Assembly: GCF_001949145.1 (NCBI RefSeq)
Contig: NW_019091629.1
Coordinates: 1-64,000 of the forward strand
Direction of reading: 5' to 3'
Length of the DNA: 64,000 nucleotides
DNA from: Acanthaster planci
Lineage: Eukaryota; Echinodermata; Asteroidea; Valvatida; Acanthasteridae
The position numbers and the translations under genes were made by a program. Position 1 is the first letter of the stretch; each line of letters starts with the position of its first letter. Positions 11,119 to 22,717 of this stretch are shown here, piece by piece. The notes below the pieces were generated by a model. It saw nothing but the letters and a program-made list of their open reading frames with translations, did not search any database and was not told the DNA's origin.

Positions 11119-13625
11119 CAAGCTATTTATACATGTAAATTGACTCAAACGGAAATAGTAGAGAATAGTTCAGTGAACCGGTTCACTGCAAATGACGATT
11201 ATAACAGGCGCAAGGGACGGCCGCCGAGATTTGACTCAAAGGGGTAATATAGCTTTCAGGAGACATTGGAGTGAGATTGTGGGCATGTACGTCTCTGCAA
11301 TAGGAGTCCAGGATCGGACCTCGTTTCCCTCTTCCGAAAATGTGCCCCCTCATGTATTCTCACGCAAAACCCTAAGCATTTCATTTTGTACCTCTGGCCA
11401 TTTTTACAATAAAAGTTGTCACTGGACAAAGGGGGAGGAGAGGGGAGATGGTCCAAACTCAGCCCTCTCCGTTGCTCTCAGGCCAGGTCATGTGACTGTT
11501 ATCAAAATCAATGAGATTGCCTTAAATATCGGTAACCACAGAGCCACAAAACATTTATCAATCTTAAGGGCCTGGATTGTGCCGTTTAAGGCTATGTAAC
11601 GCGTTCACTATGAAATGATAATTATTTGAAAGATCATTTAAAAGTAGAATGTAATTGCTTACAAAACAATAACAATTTGGAGGGTTAAAACATGTTGACT
11701 CCAAAAATTGCGTGGTAGGAGCGTTTGTCATCATGCTTTATATATATAGTTATATATTCCTCCAAAGACGTACACAACAACTTGTATTACGTGCTCGCCA
11801 CTTCGAAGCTCGTTTGAACTGAACGATTGGGCTAAATGTTAACCAACCTTCATAGTATGTTAAAGTGGAGAAATTGGAAATTTCCGTCTAAACTACGGCT
11901 TGAGCGTCTGCGCAGGCTGGTGCTGTTGTAACCAAAATTTCATTGAAGATACCGATAACATCGTTGGCAGGTTTGGTTGTTTGTCCATTATTTTTCTCCA
12001 TTGTGTTATCTTATCAACGACTGAGCTAAGACGGCGGCGGTGAAACGAATACTACCAACATGATAATCTTTTTTCCCACCCCTCTCCAAGAAATGAATCC
12101 CCACGGAATGACATCCCTTTTATTTAACTTTTCTTCCTTTCATTATCCAGGCGTTTCTGTTTAGTTTTTATCTCTTTCCTCAATGGACTCAAAAAGCGAG
12201 TAAAAACGGAGGAAATCCAAATGCTTCGTAACATCGGTTTAGAAGTTGCATTATGTTCATTCTTTACCCTCCTGAAAAATGCAAACGTGGGCCAGAAAAG
12301 AAAGAAAGAAAAAGGGAATATCTAGTCAGTATAATGCGGATCACTGATAAGAGATAAACCAAACTTGTGCACTGACTCTTGGTTTAATAAAGAATAAAAT
12401 TAAGCAAAACAGGTTTGGAAAGGTGAGAAGAATTTTTTTGATTTTGTGGAATTGAAACGTCTATTTATAGCGTCTTGCTTAATTCGTAAGATATCTCTAA
12501 GCCCTTAGAATCTAAAGTGAGGTTTTGAAATAAGTCATGACTGTTTGAACTCACATTCATAAATACCTCAGACAGTTTCCCTATTTAACAACGTGCAACT
12601 TCACAGTGTATTAACATTATACCTGCTTAGAACTGATACATGTAAAGCCTGCTGTGTAAATCACGCGCTGGCACCTGGAAACGAGACAGTTTAATCGATA
12701 ATTATTGGTCAAGAGTCTGTGTGCACGCAGCTTGCCACGCGTGCCAAGTCCATATAAGGAGATTCTTTTGGACAACTTGCACAAGGAATATACCATACAG
12801 TGGACGGGGATGTTCGGGAAAATGAAAGTAAAATTCTGTAACAAAATCATTGGAAATCCATCAAACATTGAGTTCTTTTGACTAGCTGACTAAAAAAGGA
12901 ATGTGCTTGGCCGGTCTTAAATTAACGCTTACGACCGGCTCAAGAGACAAAACGCTAATAATGCCCCCACCTGCAGCTCGGGCGTTAGTCGCGTCTATTC
13001 TCCTGAACAGGTCTTAAACCTGGTTTCCGTATCGACGTAAGAAACGCAGAGAGCAACGCAATCAAGACGCAGACATAATGGAAACTCTTGTAAGAACACT
13101 CGTTTAAGAAGGATGCAACCGCCAATTAATTTTTGTTAGTATTTGAAAGCATGCTTAATTAAACAGAGCTATATCTTCTCAGTAACTGGTCACATTACTA
13201 CAACAATCAAATCGATGAGATGTACCATTCATACACAGCACTACACATACACGTTAATGTAAATAATGTATTTTTCTCATTAAAAACAATGCCCTTAGGC
13301 CTATAGACAACTCTGATCTAAGTTTGAGAGCAATTACGAGCTCCCCTCTCGTCTACATCAGAAAGTGTACCTGAAATTCCGAAGAAATCTCAAAAATAGA
13401 TCTCGGTGACTACGCCGGGCATGTTTGTCGTAAAGTGCATAAACACTCAAACTGATCGTAATTCATATTAAATTGATGTAAAGTGCGAGGCAGTGCGCTC
13501 TGTGCTCCATAAAGTGGATAGGGTGGGGCTGCACCCCAGTTTTGAAAAGCAAACACAGGGGCTAAGTTTGTACACTGGACTGTCATTATAGGCCTAATAG
13601 TTTCGAGGAAGGCCGATGTTGAAGC
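11119..13625. other. Gene-free stretch
   Basis: No supportable gene. The 135-codon open frame at 11192-11599 has no recognisable motif, no hydrophobic segment pattern and no homologue I know. The rest is AT-rich with a short AAGAAAGAAAG tract near 12300. The 13.1-13.6 kb part is presumably the 3' flank of the minus-strand receptor that ends at 13626. Confidence 0.5.
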
Positions 13626-14600
13626 CTAAGCCAAAGTAGTACATGTATCACTGCGACACGTGTTTCCGCAGAGCATCTGCCGAAGACCGTTGCGAAAGTG
13701 GCGGTATTTGGCCACGTAGATGAACGGATTAACGCAACAATTTGCGGCGACCATGGCCACCGACAGCAGGTAATACCACTCCTTGAAATTAAGGTCCAAC
13801 AGACCCAGATTGTAGCTGAGGAAGATCACCTGATTGGGTGTCCAGCAGACCAGAAACGTGATGAAAACTGTCAAGAGCGTCTTGAAGATGTTCCGTCTAG
13901 CCTTGAGAAGGGACTCCCTCATTCCCATATCCGGGGGAACCGGCTCCGCGGGGGAAGCAGCTTCTGTTGCGGGCGCTGCAGCTCCAGGCGGCGGCGGGCC
14001 CACACGAGCAGCGCCCCGCTTCAGTTCCACGCTGATGCGGATGTAGGCAAAGAACATCACACCGACGGGGAGGATGTACTGCAGGAATGCGGTCAGGATC
14101 CCCACCGCTTTCGATCCTGACAGTGAGCGGCAGCTCCCCTCTCGGATCTCGAAAATGGTCATCAGGTATGGCTTGATGGCGGCCCCGACGAGCCAGCAGG
14201 TAACGATAACGGCACCGACTTTCACGCGGGGATACCTGACGAATGCGGCCTGGTACCTGAACGGGTGGACAATGGCAAAGTATCTCTCCATTGTCACCGC
14301 CAGCAGGTTGAACGTCGAGACCACGAACACGAAAAACAGGGTGAAGTTGGAGAGCCAGACGTTGCATATGACCCACCCAAGACCGTTGTCTGGCAGAGGG
14401 TCGGGCAAGGGGATCTCACTTTGGACGAGGATCATGGTAGAGCCTAGGAAATCTACCACTGCTTGGTGGAAGATGAAGGCATTAGTGCGAGTCTGCATCG
14501 CTGAGACTTTACAGATGACAACACAAATAAGACCGTTGCCTAAGATGCCTACAATTCCAGTTATTGTCTTCAAAATTCGTAGAGCAAGTATTTTCTCCAT
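13626..14600 (-). CDS. Rhodopsin-like GPCR, intronless, complete
   Basis: This encodes a seven-transmembrane class A receptor of about 324 residues at the plasma membrane. Visible hallmarks are GN in TM1 (Asn22), Asp50 in TM2, Cys79 in extracellular loop 1, Glu-Arg-Tyr (105-107, the DRY position) followed by FAIVHPFRY, a TM4 Trp, a loop-2 Cys (EGSCRS), CWTPNQ in TM6 and NPFIY in TM7. A short tail ends CRSDTCTTLA. The third intracellular loop has a Pro/Ala-rich insert (GPPPPGAAAPA) before MRESLLKARRN. I chose the start at 14600 (MEKILALRI) over the upstream in-frame ATG at 14645, because all three paralogues here begin at this point. The extracellular N-terminus is very short and has no glycosylation site. 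It is an orphan receptor; the ligand class cannot be read from the sequence. Confidence 0.92.
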   Translation of the reverse strand: MEKILALRILKTITGIVGILGNGLICVVICKVSAMQTRTNAFIFHQAVVDFLGSTMILVQSEIPLPDPLPDNGLGWVICNVWLSNFTLFFVFVVSTFNLLAVTMERYFAIVHPFRYQAAFVRYPRVKVGAVIVTCWLVGAAIKPYLMTIFEIREGSCRSLSGSKAVGILTAFLQYILPVGVMFFAYIRISVELKRGAARVGPPPPGAAAPATEAASPAEPVPPDMGMRESLLKARRNIFKTLLTVFITFLVCWTPNQVIFLSYNLGLLDLNFKEWYYLLSVAMVAANCCVNPFIYVAKYRHFRNGLRQMLCGNTCRSDTCTTLA

Positions 14601-14645
14601 TTCTACGAATTCTTCGAACGAAAACAAATTTGTTTTTGCAAACAT

Positions 14646-17600
14646 GCATACAAGCTATCTTCAGTCTCAGTTTGATTGAGGTTGACGGACGATACAAAAG
14701 CTGCTTGGAATATATATAGCTGGGCTACCTTCCAATCAAAAACGTTTGGCCATGCAGAGTCTGTAGTTTTCCGCTGGGATTACCTGGCGGCTGTTTTACA
14801 CTCCTTTTGCTATAAATCATTCTCTTCCTAATCTCATTTTTCCAGCCCCGATGACTGTACATGTATTTGCAGGCCTATCCCGTGAATGTGGAATTGCAAT
14901 ACACTCCAAACGAAGGCAATCATCCGTAATCTCCCTCCACTCAGCTGTGTGTTCCAATGCATCATTAGATTTATTGAGGAATATTGACTTCCTCTCCTGA
15001 AATTAGTCCTTCCATTGCTGCTCGTGATCATAATTATAGGCCTACATATCCTCGTGCAGCTCGCCTTTTCAATCAAGCCACGATGCATTAAAATTCGTAA
15101 TACACGAATCCTTTATGTACGACTGCTCAACAGAATTTCACAATGTTCAAATGGTCACTTCATGAAGGCCAACTTGTTCGCACACCGCTGATGCAGGTGA
15201 AACCTTAAAAACAACAAAAATGCATAAACGCACACTGAGCAATATAACCATACTAGTGCAAATTAAATCCCAGATAAACAATTAAACAAGTTTGTGGGAA
15301 CACTTAATCAAGTGCAAATGGGCAGCACCTCTTTGCACGAGTGTCAGTTTCTTGATAAATTGATTACTTTAAATCAAGCATACCTCATAAAATATAAACT
15401 TACAATAGTTCCTGGGGCGAGGAATCGCCAGTACACTCATAGAGGCGAAGGTTCTTGGCGACACATTCATATTCACGTTTCTAGTACATCAGTACTTGTC
15501 CTCATCTTTAAGTCTAAACAATTAGTACTGTAACACTACAGGTCCAAAATATATGTGCATTAATTATTGCGGATGAAGATCTACGAAATAAGGGCATAAG
15601 CCCTAGGAAATGTTCGAGTTTCTATTTTGGCGTAAACGGAATTATTGTCTATGCTTACGAAGCGAAACAATATGATATAGACAAAAGATATAAACTTGAG
15701 GTCAATTAAATCTTGATAGACATAGCTGATATTAATAAAACCATACTTACCAAAGGTGGCTACTGAAAATGGGAGGAGGTGTGTTGGTCGCGAGCGTGGA
15801 CACATTTGAATTCGGAATCTCCCACGCCCAACGTGGCAAGCGGGGAAACTGCATGGCATTACATATACGTGCACACCGAGAATGTCTAAACGGGGTTGGT
15901 CGAGGGAAGACTGACTGTATTTTACTGCGACTAATAATTATGTAAACAAGGACTCTGAAAGGACCAGGCATGGAATCCACCAATCACCAGCAATATTTAT
16001 TTGAACAAAGAAAGAAACCAAAATTCGATGAGCATTTATACCTGCTTGATCACGAGTAAGTGAAGTTTGCCAGATTTTTAACATTAAATATGTATGCCAA
16101 CTCGACACAGTGAAATTCATGCAGTGTAAGTCTTGGGAAGCTCTATTCAAAACATACTCTGCTTCAGCAACGGCATAAAATTCGCTTTGAAATCTTGAGA
16201 TCGGAACTGACATGTCCAGGAGATCGAGATTGATGTGCATTCAGGAGTAAAACTCACGAGCCTCAAGTAGGAAAAGAACACGAGTCACAAACAGGCAAGG
16301 TCCACCCAGTACACCTTTTGGCGGCTCCTGACTCGACAACCTCAGTGCTCAAGGTCTACACCAAGCTCACTTAGCTCGGAGCGTCCGAGGGAACCGTGGT
16401 GACTGTTTGATTTGAAAACGGCAGGCGTGAACGCAAAGCACACTGCATGTACTTCTCAAAATTCCCGCAGATCATCTCTCCCGGATATGAATAATACATA
16501 TGCTAGCCATTAAATGCCATAGTCTGTTGCTGCTCCAGATTCTTGCCTCACAGCGGGTTGTCTCAAGATAGCGCCCTCTAACACTGATGGTTCTTATGCA
16601 CGTACAAGAAGCTGTTGAAACTAAGACCACGGAGCCGGAAGAGTAGAAGCTTTTCTGGTTCAGTTTGGTTGACCAACACGCACTTCAGCCAATGCACTAA
16701 ATGTAGAGCAAAGGAAATTTATTGTTCAGTGTTTACATAGTTTATAATCCTGAAATGTTGTTCACTTGTGTTTATCCACAATGTGTGATCAGTGAAATTT
16801 ATACTAGTTATCTCGGATATCAGCTGGAAAAAAACAGAATTGGCGTCGGATAAGCTAAGTAACAAGAAGTTAAGTTAGTTTTCGTGATCAGTTCAGTGCT
16901 CGGTATGATGACACTTGCTTTCTCTCTAGTCTGAATAGCCTATTTACGCAACCATGAACAGAAAAGAAAGTCGTCGAAATATGGCCATACAAAAATAACT
17001 AAAGGGAACTGGGGCGTAAGTGGGGGCAAGTGAGACCATGCCCAACCCCCACCAAAGAACGTGCATTTAATTGCTCTGCCTCCATGAAGTATGCAAGATT
17101 ATAAGTACTTATAGTAGGTATGCAGGCAGCCTCATAATGCCGCTTTAAAGCCGAACTGAATATTTCCGAAAGTTGTTGTTCTGGATTAGGAGAGTGGGAT
17201 GAGCACCAGCACAATGCTCACCATACTTAAAATAAACATGTGAAAGAGATCACCAGCAACAAGTCTCAAAGCGACAAGCCCGTGTGCTAGCAGGACTGAG
17301 GAGCTGGTAATTGGTAGCGAGAGCTAGTGTAGCGGCGAAAAACGGTTCATTACGGGACGGTCCTGGTTCAATTGATCGGGTCTCGATGGGCAGCTAACTT
17401 GCATACAGAAAATATCCAAATAATTTTCCACCGGTCTACACTCTCCCCATCTCAAAAGTGTTGGCTCCTGACAACAAATGGAACAAAAGTCGACAAACAA
17501 TTACTGATTTACTAAATTATTAAGTCGTGATACCGAGCTGACAATCGGATGTGACGTCGAGGCCTGCTGAAGAGGATTGAGTCGTCCGAGCTATATGCCC

Positions 17601-17800
17601 TGGCCTCGTCATCACTAGAATCGTCGTGGAGGCTGGAGAAGGATTTTAGGATCCACCCTGGCAGGTGCGTTTCACTGATGGTCCGGATGATAACTCTGCA
17701 TCCTCTAACTCAGGTGGTCAGTTGGTGATACTGGGAGTCCCGTTTGGGAGTAGTTGCAGGTGTAGCTACTTCAAAGGGACATCTTACTAGCAGGTTTCTG
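14646..17800. other. Gene-free stretch
   Basis: No supportable gene. Open frames at 15581-15983 and 15938-16240 lack motifs. Sequence around 17330-17470 (GGCGAAAAACGGTTCATTAC, then a TACACTCTCCCCATCTC stretch) lies on the downstream side of the decayed retroelement and might be LTR remnant, but no matching second LTR was found. Confidence 0.4.
14711..14718 (-). promoter_or_regulatory. Possible TATA box of minus-strand receptor
   Basis: TATATATA, read on minus as GCTATATATATTCC, lies about 110 bp upstream of the chosen ATG at 14600. The spacing is plausible for a short 5' leader, but AT-rich words are common here, so this is weak evidence. Confidence 0.25.
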
Positions 17801-17814
17801 TGTACAGCCTTTGT

Positions 17815-18975
17815 GCTAATGGAGCCAACCTGTACACCGGAATGTTGGGCAGTCATCTAGCAATGATGTAGGGAATCTCTTTCCACTTGTCCTTCACTTT
17901 CTGCTTTCCTCGAACGGATTTGTTTGCCAGTAGTACCCTGTCTCCAGGCTCGAATGTGGTTTCCTTCACCATCCTGTCATAGTTTGCCTTCTGTGTCTGC
18001 CGTGACGCTTCTGCTTTGGCTTCTACTGCTTGGTAGGCTTCATGGAGCTCTTGCTGGAGTTGCACTACAAAGACTGGACACTCTGCATCCTTCTCCTTTT
18101 CATCTGACTGCAGGTGTGTTGTAAGCAGCTCATCAGCTAGAAGTTTGGGTCTCGCAGGAGATTCATGTACACTGCTGTTATACGCGTGGGTCAAGGCTTC
18201 TACATGCATTGCCCAATTCTTCTTCCAAGACTGCTCTAAGGCGCCCAGCATAGAGAGGAGGGTATGGTTAAATCTCTCCGTCGTACCATTACCCTGGGGA
18301 TGATAAGGAGTAGTCTTGGTTTAAAGTAGGCCTACACCGAGGAGGCAGCAGAGCTACTTGAGGACCCTGGATTCAAAACACCTCCCCTGGTCCGAATGGA
18401 TCCTCTCCGAGATGCAGCAGTTAACGAGGAACTTCTGCCAAAAGTCCTTAACAACAGTTGTAGCCATCTGATCTTTCGTAGGGGAAGGCTTGCGAGTAGC
18501 GTGTGAAATGATCGGTGATGACCAACAAGTGTTCATACCCAGGCTGCCGACTTCTCTAAGCTCGGAAAATCTATACAGATCAACTGGAGTGGATGTGATG
18601 TTTTGAGGTTATGTAAGGTAGCACTTCTCTTCCCATCCGGTGATTTTTGTAGTGCTCAACGTTTGCATGTCTAAACACAGTTCTTAGCGTCAGTGTGTAA
18701 CGTTAACTCCGGCAGCGACGCTTCATTTGCTAAAGAGTCTTGTTGAAGCAAAGGTTACCCATGTTATTGTAGTGGCCTGTGGTTGCGTCAGCGCCCTGAT
18801 GGGGTGAGAGTAAATTAATTATGAAGTCAGCTTTCGGAAATCGACACACAATCTGAAGTTTCCGTCCCTCTTTCTGACGATAACTATAGCGGCGGGGTGA
18901 AAGAAGATCGGCTTTCTTTGGTGACATTTGCCTTCTTGAGGTCATTGATATATGCTGTTTCACTTTTTGGAAGTC
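17815..18975 (-). mobile_element. Decayed Ty3/gypsy-type retrotransposon (RT fragment and integrase)
   Basis: Read on minus, the relic first shows the start of a reverse-transcriptase domain near 18800-18975. The words IVIVRKRDGNFRLC and VDFRKL are split over frames by frameshifts. The rest of RT, including the catalytic YxDD, and the RNase H are missing. Integrase follows: an LICIDF segment (~18560-18600), ITDHFTRYSQAF (~18510), HSDQGRCFES (~18400) and YHPQGNGTTERFNHTL (~18280), which together carry the D, D and E of a retroviral-type integrase core. The C-terminal part at 17853-18251 includes the NYDRMVKE...FEPGDRVLL motif typical of gypsy integrases. Stops and frameshifts interrupt it, so it is dead. 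No LTR pair was identified. Confidence 0.85.
17853..18251 (-). pseudogene. Integrase C-terminal fragment of gypsy-type pol
   Basis: This is the longest open remnant (132 codons) of the retroelement. It begins just after the YHPQGNGTTERFN motif region, at MLGALEQSWKKNWAMHVEAL. It continues through an acidic/helical linker to the motif NYDRMVKETTFEPGDRVLLA and a KVKDKWKEIPYII end, a pattern shared by Ty3/gypsy integrase tails. The catalytic core upstream (18270-18600) is in other frames and contains an in-frame stop, so this fragment is not a functional gene. Confidence 0.8.
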
Positions 18976-21900
18976 TGCTGGGGGAATTCGCCGATATGGC
19001 AGACGAAAGGATGTTGGGTCACTCAGGGGTATCTTGTGCTCGCATGTCTGTGTATAGGCAATGACCGTGGAATCTCAGGGGACACCGGGTGCTCACAGTC
19101 CGTCACCTCTGCTGTGCCGTGAGACAAAGGGGGCCTAAGGACCTGAACATATGACAGCAAGCTAGGACAGAATTCCTCTTGATGGTGATCGCCTGTTGGG
19201 ACTGGTTGCACATGGGAGGTCCTGCTTCAATTGACCGTACCCTTCTCAATAAAAAAAAAAAATCCGAAGGAGGAAAACTGGCCTGCTTAGCAAGGAGCTT
19301 GAGGCCAACTACATGAACATTTCTGCCCTATGTAAGACTTTGGAGAAAGTAGAAAAAATTCACACCTTCTTTTGATCTGGTGCACCTCATGGCTAGGCTC
19401 ACGTCCTCAAGGCACATCAGACACGGGGTTTGTAGCTCAATGCTCCAACTGTCCTCTACCCCAACTCACTGAACCCAAAACCTATATCTGACAGACAGAT
19501 TTTTTTCCAATGAACCAAGCATTCCAGCAGTAGTGCACATTTTTGTTTGCCAGTAGCCAAATTCTTATAAAGTCTTTGGACACTGATGGACGTATGAATA
19601 ATGGAACAATGTATCAAACTTTAAAAAGTACATTTACGATAGCAAAAGTAGTTCTAATATCAGGAATTTTTCTCTATTTCCTGGTCACATCGATAATTTG
19701 TGTTTAATTGCAAGCAAAAAACTACAAGTATTAACAGGATATTTACTGGCCCCGCTTGTCCGGCTAAGATGCAGGCAGTAATCGGGCATTTTTTGAATGT
19801 TTTCTATTATTCGTCTAACTCGGCGGCGACCATCACTGAACGCTTTGAAGTGCCTGAGTTGCAACCCCTTCTATGTCTTTTCTCTATGGTCCTCCTATCA
19901 TTTCGTCTTTTGATTTCGACTTTTGGGGTTGTAAATAGATCCTCTTGTTGTTTTGCCCTTAGCTTGGTTTTGACTTTCTCATTTTGTAAATTTGTCCTTT
20001 TGTTGTGCTTAATGCTTTGCTTGATTTTGAATATCTTTTGTGAATGTGTTCTGTCACCTCTTGACTTTGTTTAAACACAATTTCATTTTCTTGGTGTTTT
20101 GTAATTTGTTAATGTTTGTCTGTTTTTTCACAAGAATAATCTTTGGCTTTTGTTTTGACCTTTGTAGATTTCTTAATGTTTATTATAGACTTAATTGATT
20201 TTGGACCTTTTGGCCGCCCATACTAATGTACAGGGCTTTTGCAGACAACTGGCTGGCAGACGCACACTATTCACCCCGAGCTGAAGTGCATCCCCATTCG
20301 GCGGAAAGAAAGGCATGTGGTTACAAGCAGGTTCTTGCACGCGTTCTATGTGTACTTTCAAATGGAGTTTTTCAAAAACCGGTTGAGGTTTTTGTGCTTC
20401 AATCGTCAGATTTAGAAGAAAACTTGAATTCTGCACTTGGAATGGATACATTTGGAAAGAATAATGGTTGGTGTACGCAGCAGTGAATTACCGGAGATCA
20501 ACGTCAAGTTTGGAAGAAGGAACAGAAAGAACTGTGAGTCGCTCTTTTTTCAGTTTCAGAACGTTTCTCAAGTTGTACTTTATAATGCTTAGCTTTAAGC
20601 CTTTTTAGGTCCGGTAAAAAAATTTATGACAGTCTATCTAACCTATCAGGCTTTGCACATGAAACTTCACTATCTCGAAGTTGTGACCGTCTGAGATGTT
20701 ACTTATTGGCAAAAGTGGTTTCAAAAACTGAATGACTAATTTGTCGTTTATTTTCCCCAGATTTCACCGGAAAAATCTCCCAGACAGCCAGGATTTGTGT
20801 TCGTCGGATCTAAAGACGTACTGAACCCAAATCGTGTCACAGACGATGTGATATCAGTGACATAATTCTTCTTCGGGGCAGAGACGAAACCAAAGTGAGA
20901 AGCAGAGTGCTGACGTTTCTGTTGAATGAAGTTACAAACAAGGGAATTCAAAGTCAACACAATAATTTTAGCAAAATTATTCGTTCTCTGTTAAATCTTA
21001 CTTTGTATGCCGGAAAGTAGTTGTTAAATGTAGATCTTTAACTCAGATTGTGAACTCAACTTTTTAAACCTGATTAATAAGTGTCTGTTTTAGAAACGGC
21101 AGTAAGTTAGTTTAGTCGGTCATTTAAAGCTGGGCTCATATTGTGCTCACAGAGAAGATTCTCACACTTCCGTGTGCTGCATGTCGGTTTTCAATGAAAT
21201 TCAGTAAATATATGAATGAATTTTATTTAGAACAATTTTTCCTGAGAGTGTGTAAAATTAAAATCATTTTATTGACGAGTTTTTCAGTGTTGGCTCGTCG
21301 AAGCAAGACGGAAAAACACATGGACAATTTGGACATCATATTTACTGACAAAACCTATTGCATGTCCTAGTGGAATTCTCAAAGTTTTACACACTGAACA
21401 AATCACAACTGAACTGACCCAAAGTTGAAATATTTCTAAAGTGAGACCGTAGACAATAGGTGTAAAATATGGATTAAAAACAAACACAAAACAGGTTAAC
21501 ATTATCGCTTTCGAGTGCGTTAGTTAATAAGAAAATGGTCAGTTATTTCCGGAAATGATATTCTTGCATTTCCTGTTTAGCTTTAGCTTGTTTTGGGGAG
21601 GGAGGCCGAGGGCTAATAGCCATCGTCCCATAGGAAAAAGGTTATGTTGACCAGAAATGCACGGCATACAGCATCACATTACCCTCCTGAAGCGCCGCCA
21701 ATGATCGGCCGCGCATTTTGTGCACAAACAATGCGCGATGTCCGATCCAGTCTATATAATGGAGATCAATGGCAAAGACCGTACATGCCGGGAGAATTAT
21801 TAGTCATGCGTACGAAGCGCGCACCGCGTCAAACACGCGCATACTTGCGTGCCCCATGGCGCGCCTGTGCAGTTTAGTACAAAAAATACACGCCCTCTTT

Positions 21901-22717
21901 TGTTCCGCTCGGAGTAGATAGTTAGGTTGTATAGGTATACCAACACAACACTGCAGGATATCAAGTTTATGGACGGTATTCGGGTCTGTGTACAAACTTC
22001 CGGGTATGTGCCTCACTTCGTGCGATCGCTTGTGCTATATTATTACTGGCGGTGTCCCAGAGGATGTCCAGTCACGACGACCTCGCAGTGTAGTTTCGTA
22101 GATTTTCAAAGAATCTGACTTTTCAAGGGAAAGGAGCGCAGTAATCGGAATCGTTTCATATGGCTATTATGATTCTCGGGGGTCTAAAGTGGTGAGCGTT
22201 AATAGCCTGAGAAGCTAAACGAGAGCGCTTTAACTACAGAAAAACGTACACAGTGAATGAGTGCGCAGTTGGGGAAATGAAAATAGAACCGTACATCGGA
22301 AAGGGCGTTATATCAGGGAGCGCTATAATGGAATCTTCTGTAATACAAATAGATCTTATACAAATTGATTTGGATTTCATGGGCGTCACAAGAGGAGGTA
22401 AGGTGAGCTTCCCGCCACAAATATTAAGAATGAAAAACAAGAAAATAAACTGAAAGAATAAAACGAGAGAAATGACAAACAAGAGATGAAGGGCTTAAGA
22501 TCACCTTTTTCCTGCAATCAAAAAAAATCGACCGCCCTCCATTAATTTTTTATCATTTTCGACTGATTTGTGTATTGTCTCCCGCTTGGAAATCCCCCCC
22601 TGGAAAAAAAGGTTTGTCCCAACCTGGAAAAAATCCTGGTGACAACCACACTGAAGCTGTAACGACAACACATCGCTGTCTATAAGAGAACGCGTTGCCT
22701 GTTTGATAACTGTAATC
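18976..22717. other. Gene-free stretch
   Basis: No supportable gene. Between about 19860 and 20220 the plus strand is a degenerate T-rich tract (TTTTGxTTTGTAAAT themes), which creates an artificial hydrophobic open frame at 19700-20074. The frames at 20191-20486 overlap on both strands and have no motif. Sequence from 21500 to 22700 precedes the plus-strand receptor; no clear TATA element or 5' splice pair is visible. Confidence 0.45.

Noticed and set aside
11192-11599. 135-codon plus-strand open frame
   Set aside because: No recognisable motif, domain, signal peptide or splice context. Composition looks random, and the frame begins right after a repeat.
13698-14679. Plus-strand frames antisense to the receptor (up to 201 codons)
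   Set aside because: They are shadows of the GC-rich receptor coding sequence and carry no motifs of their own.
19700-20074. Hydrophobic 124-codon frame as a membrane protein
   Set aside because: The hydrophobicity comes from a T-rich degenerate simple repeat (TTT/CTT codons). No family pattern is visible.
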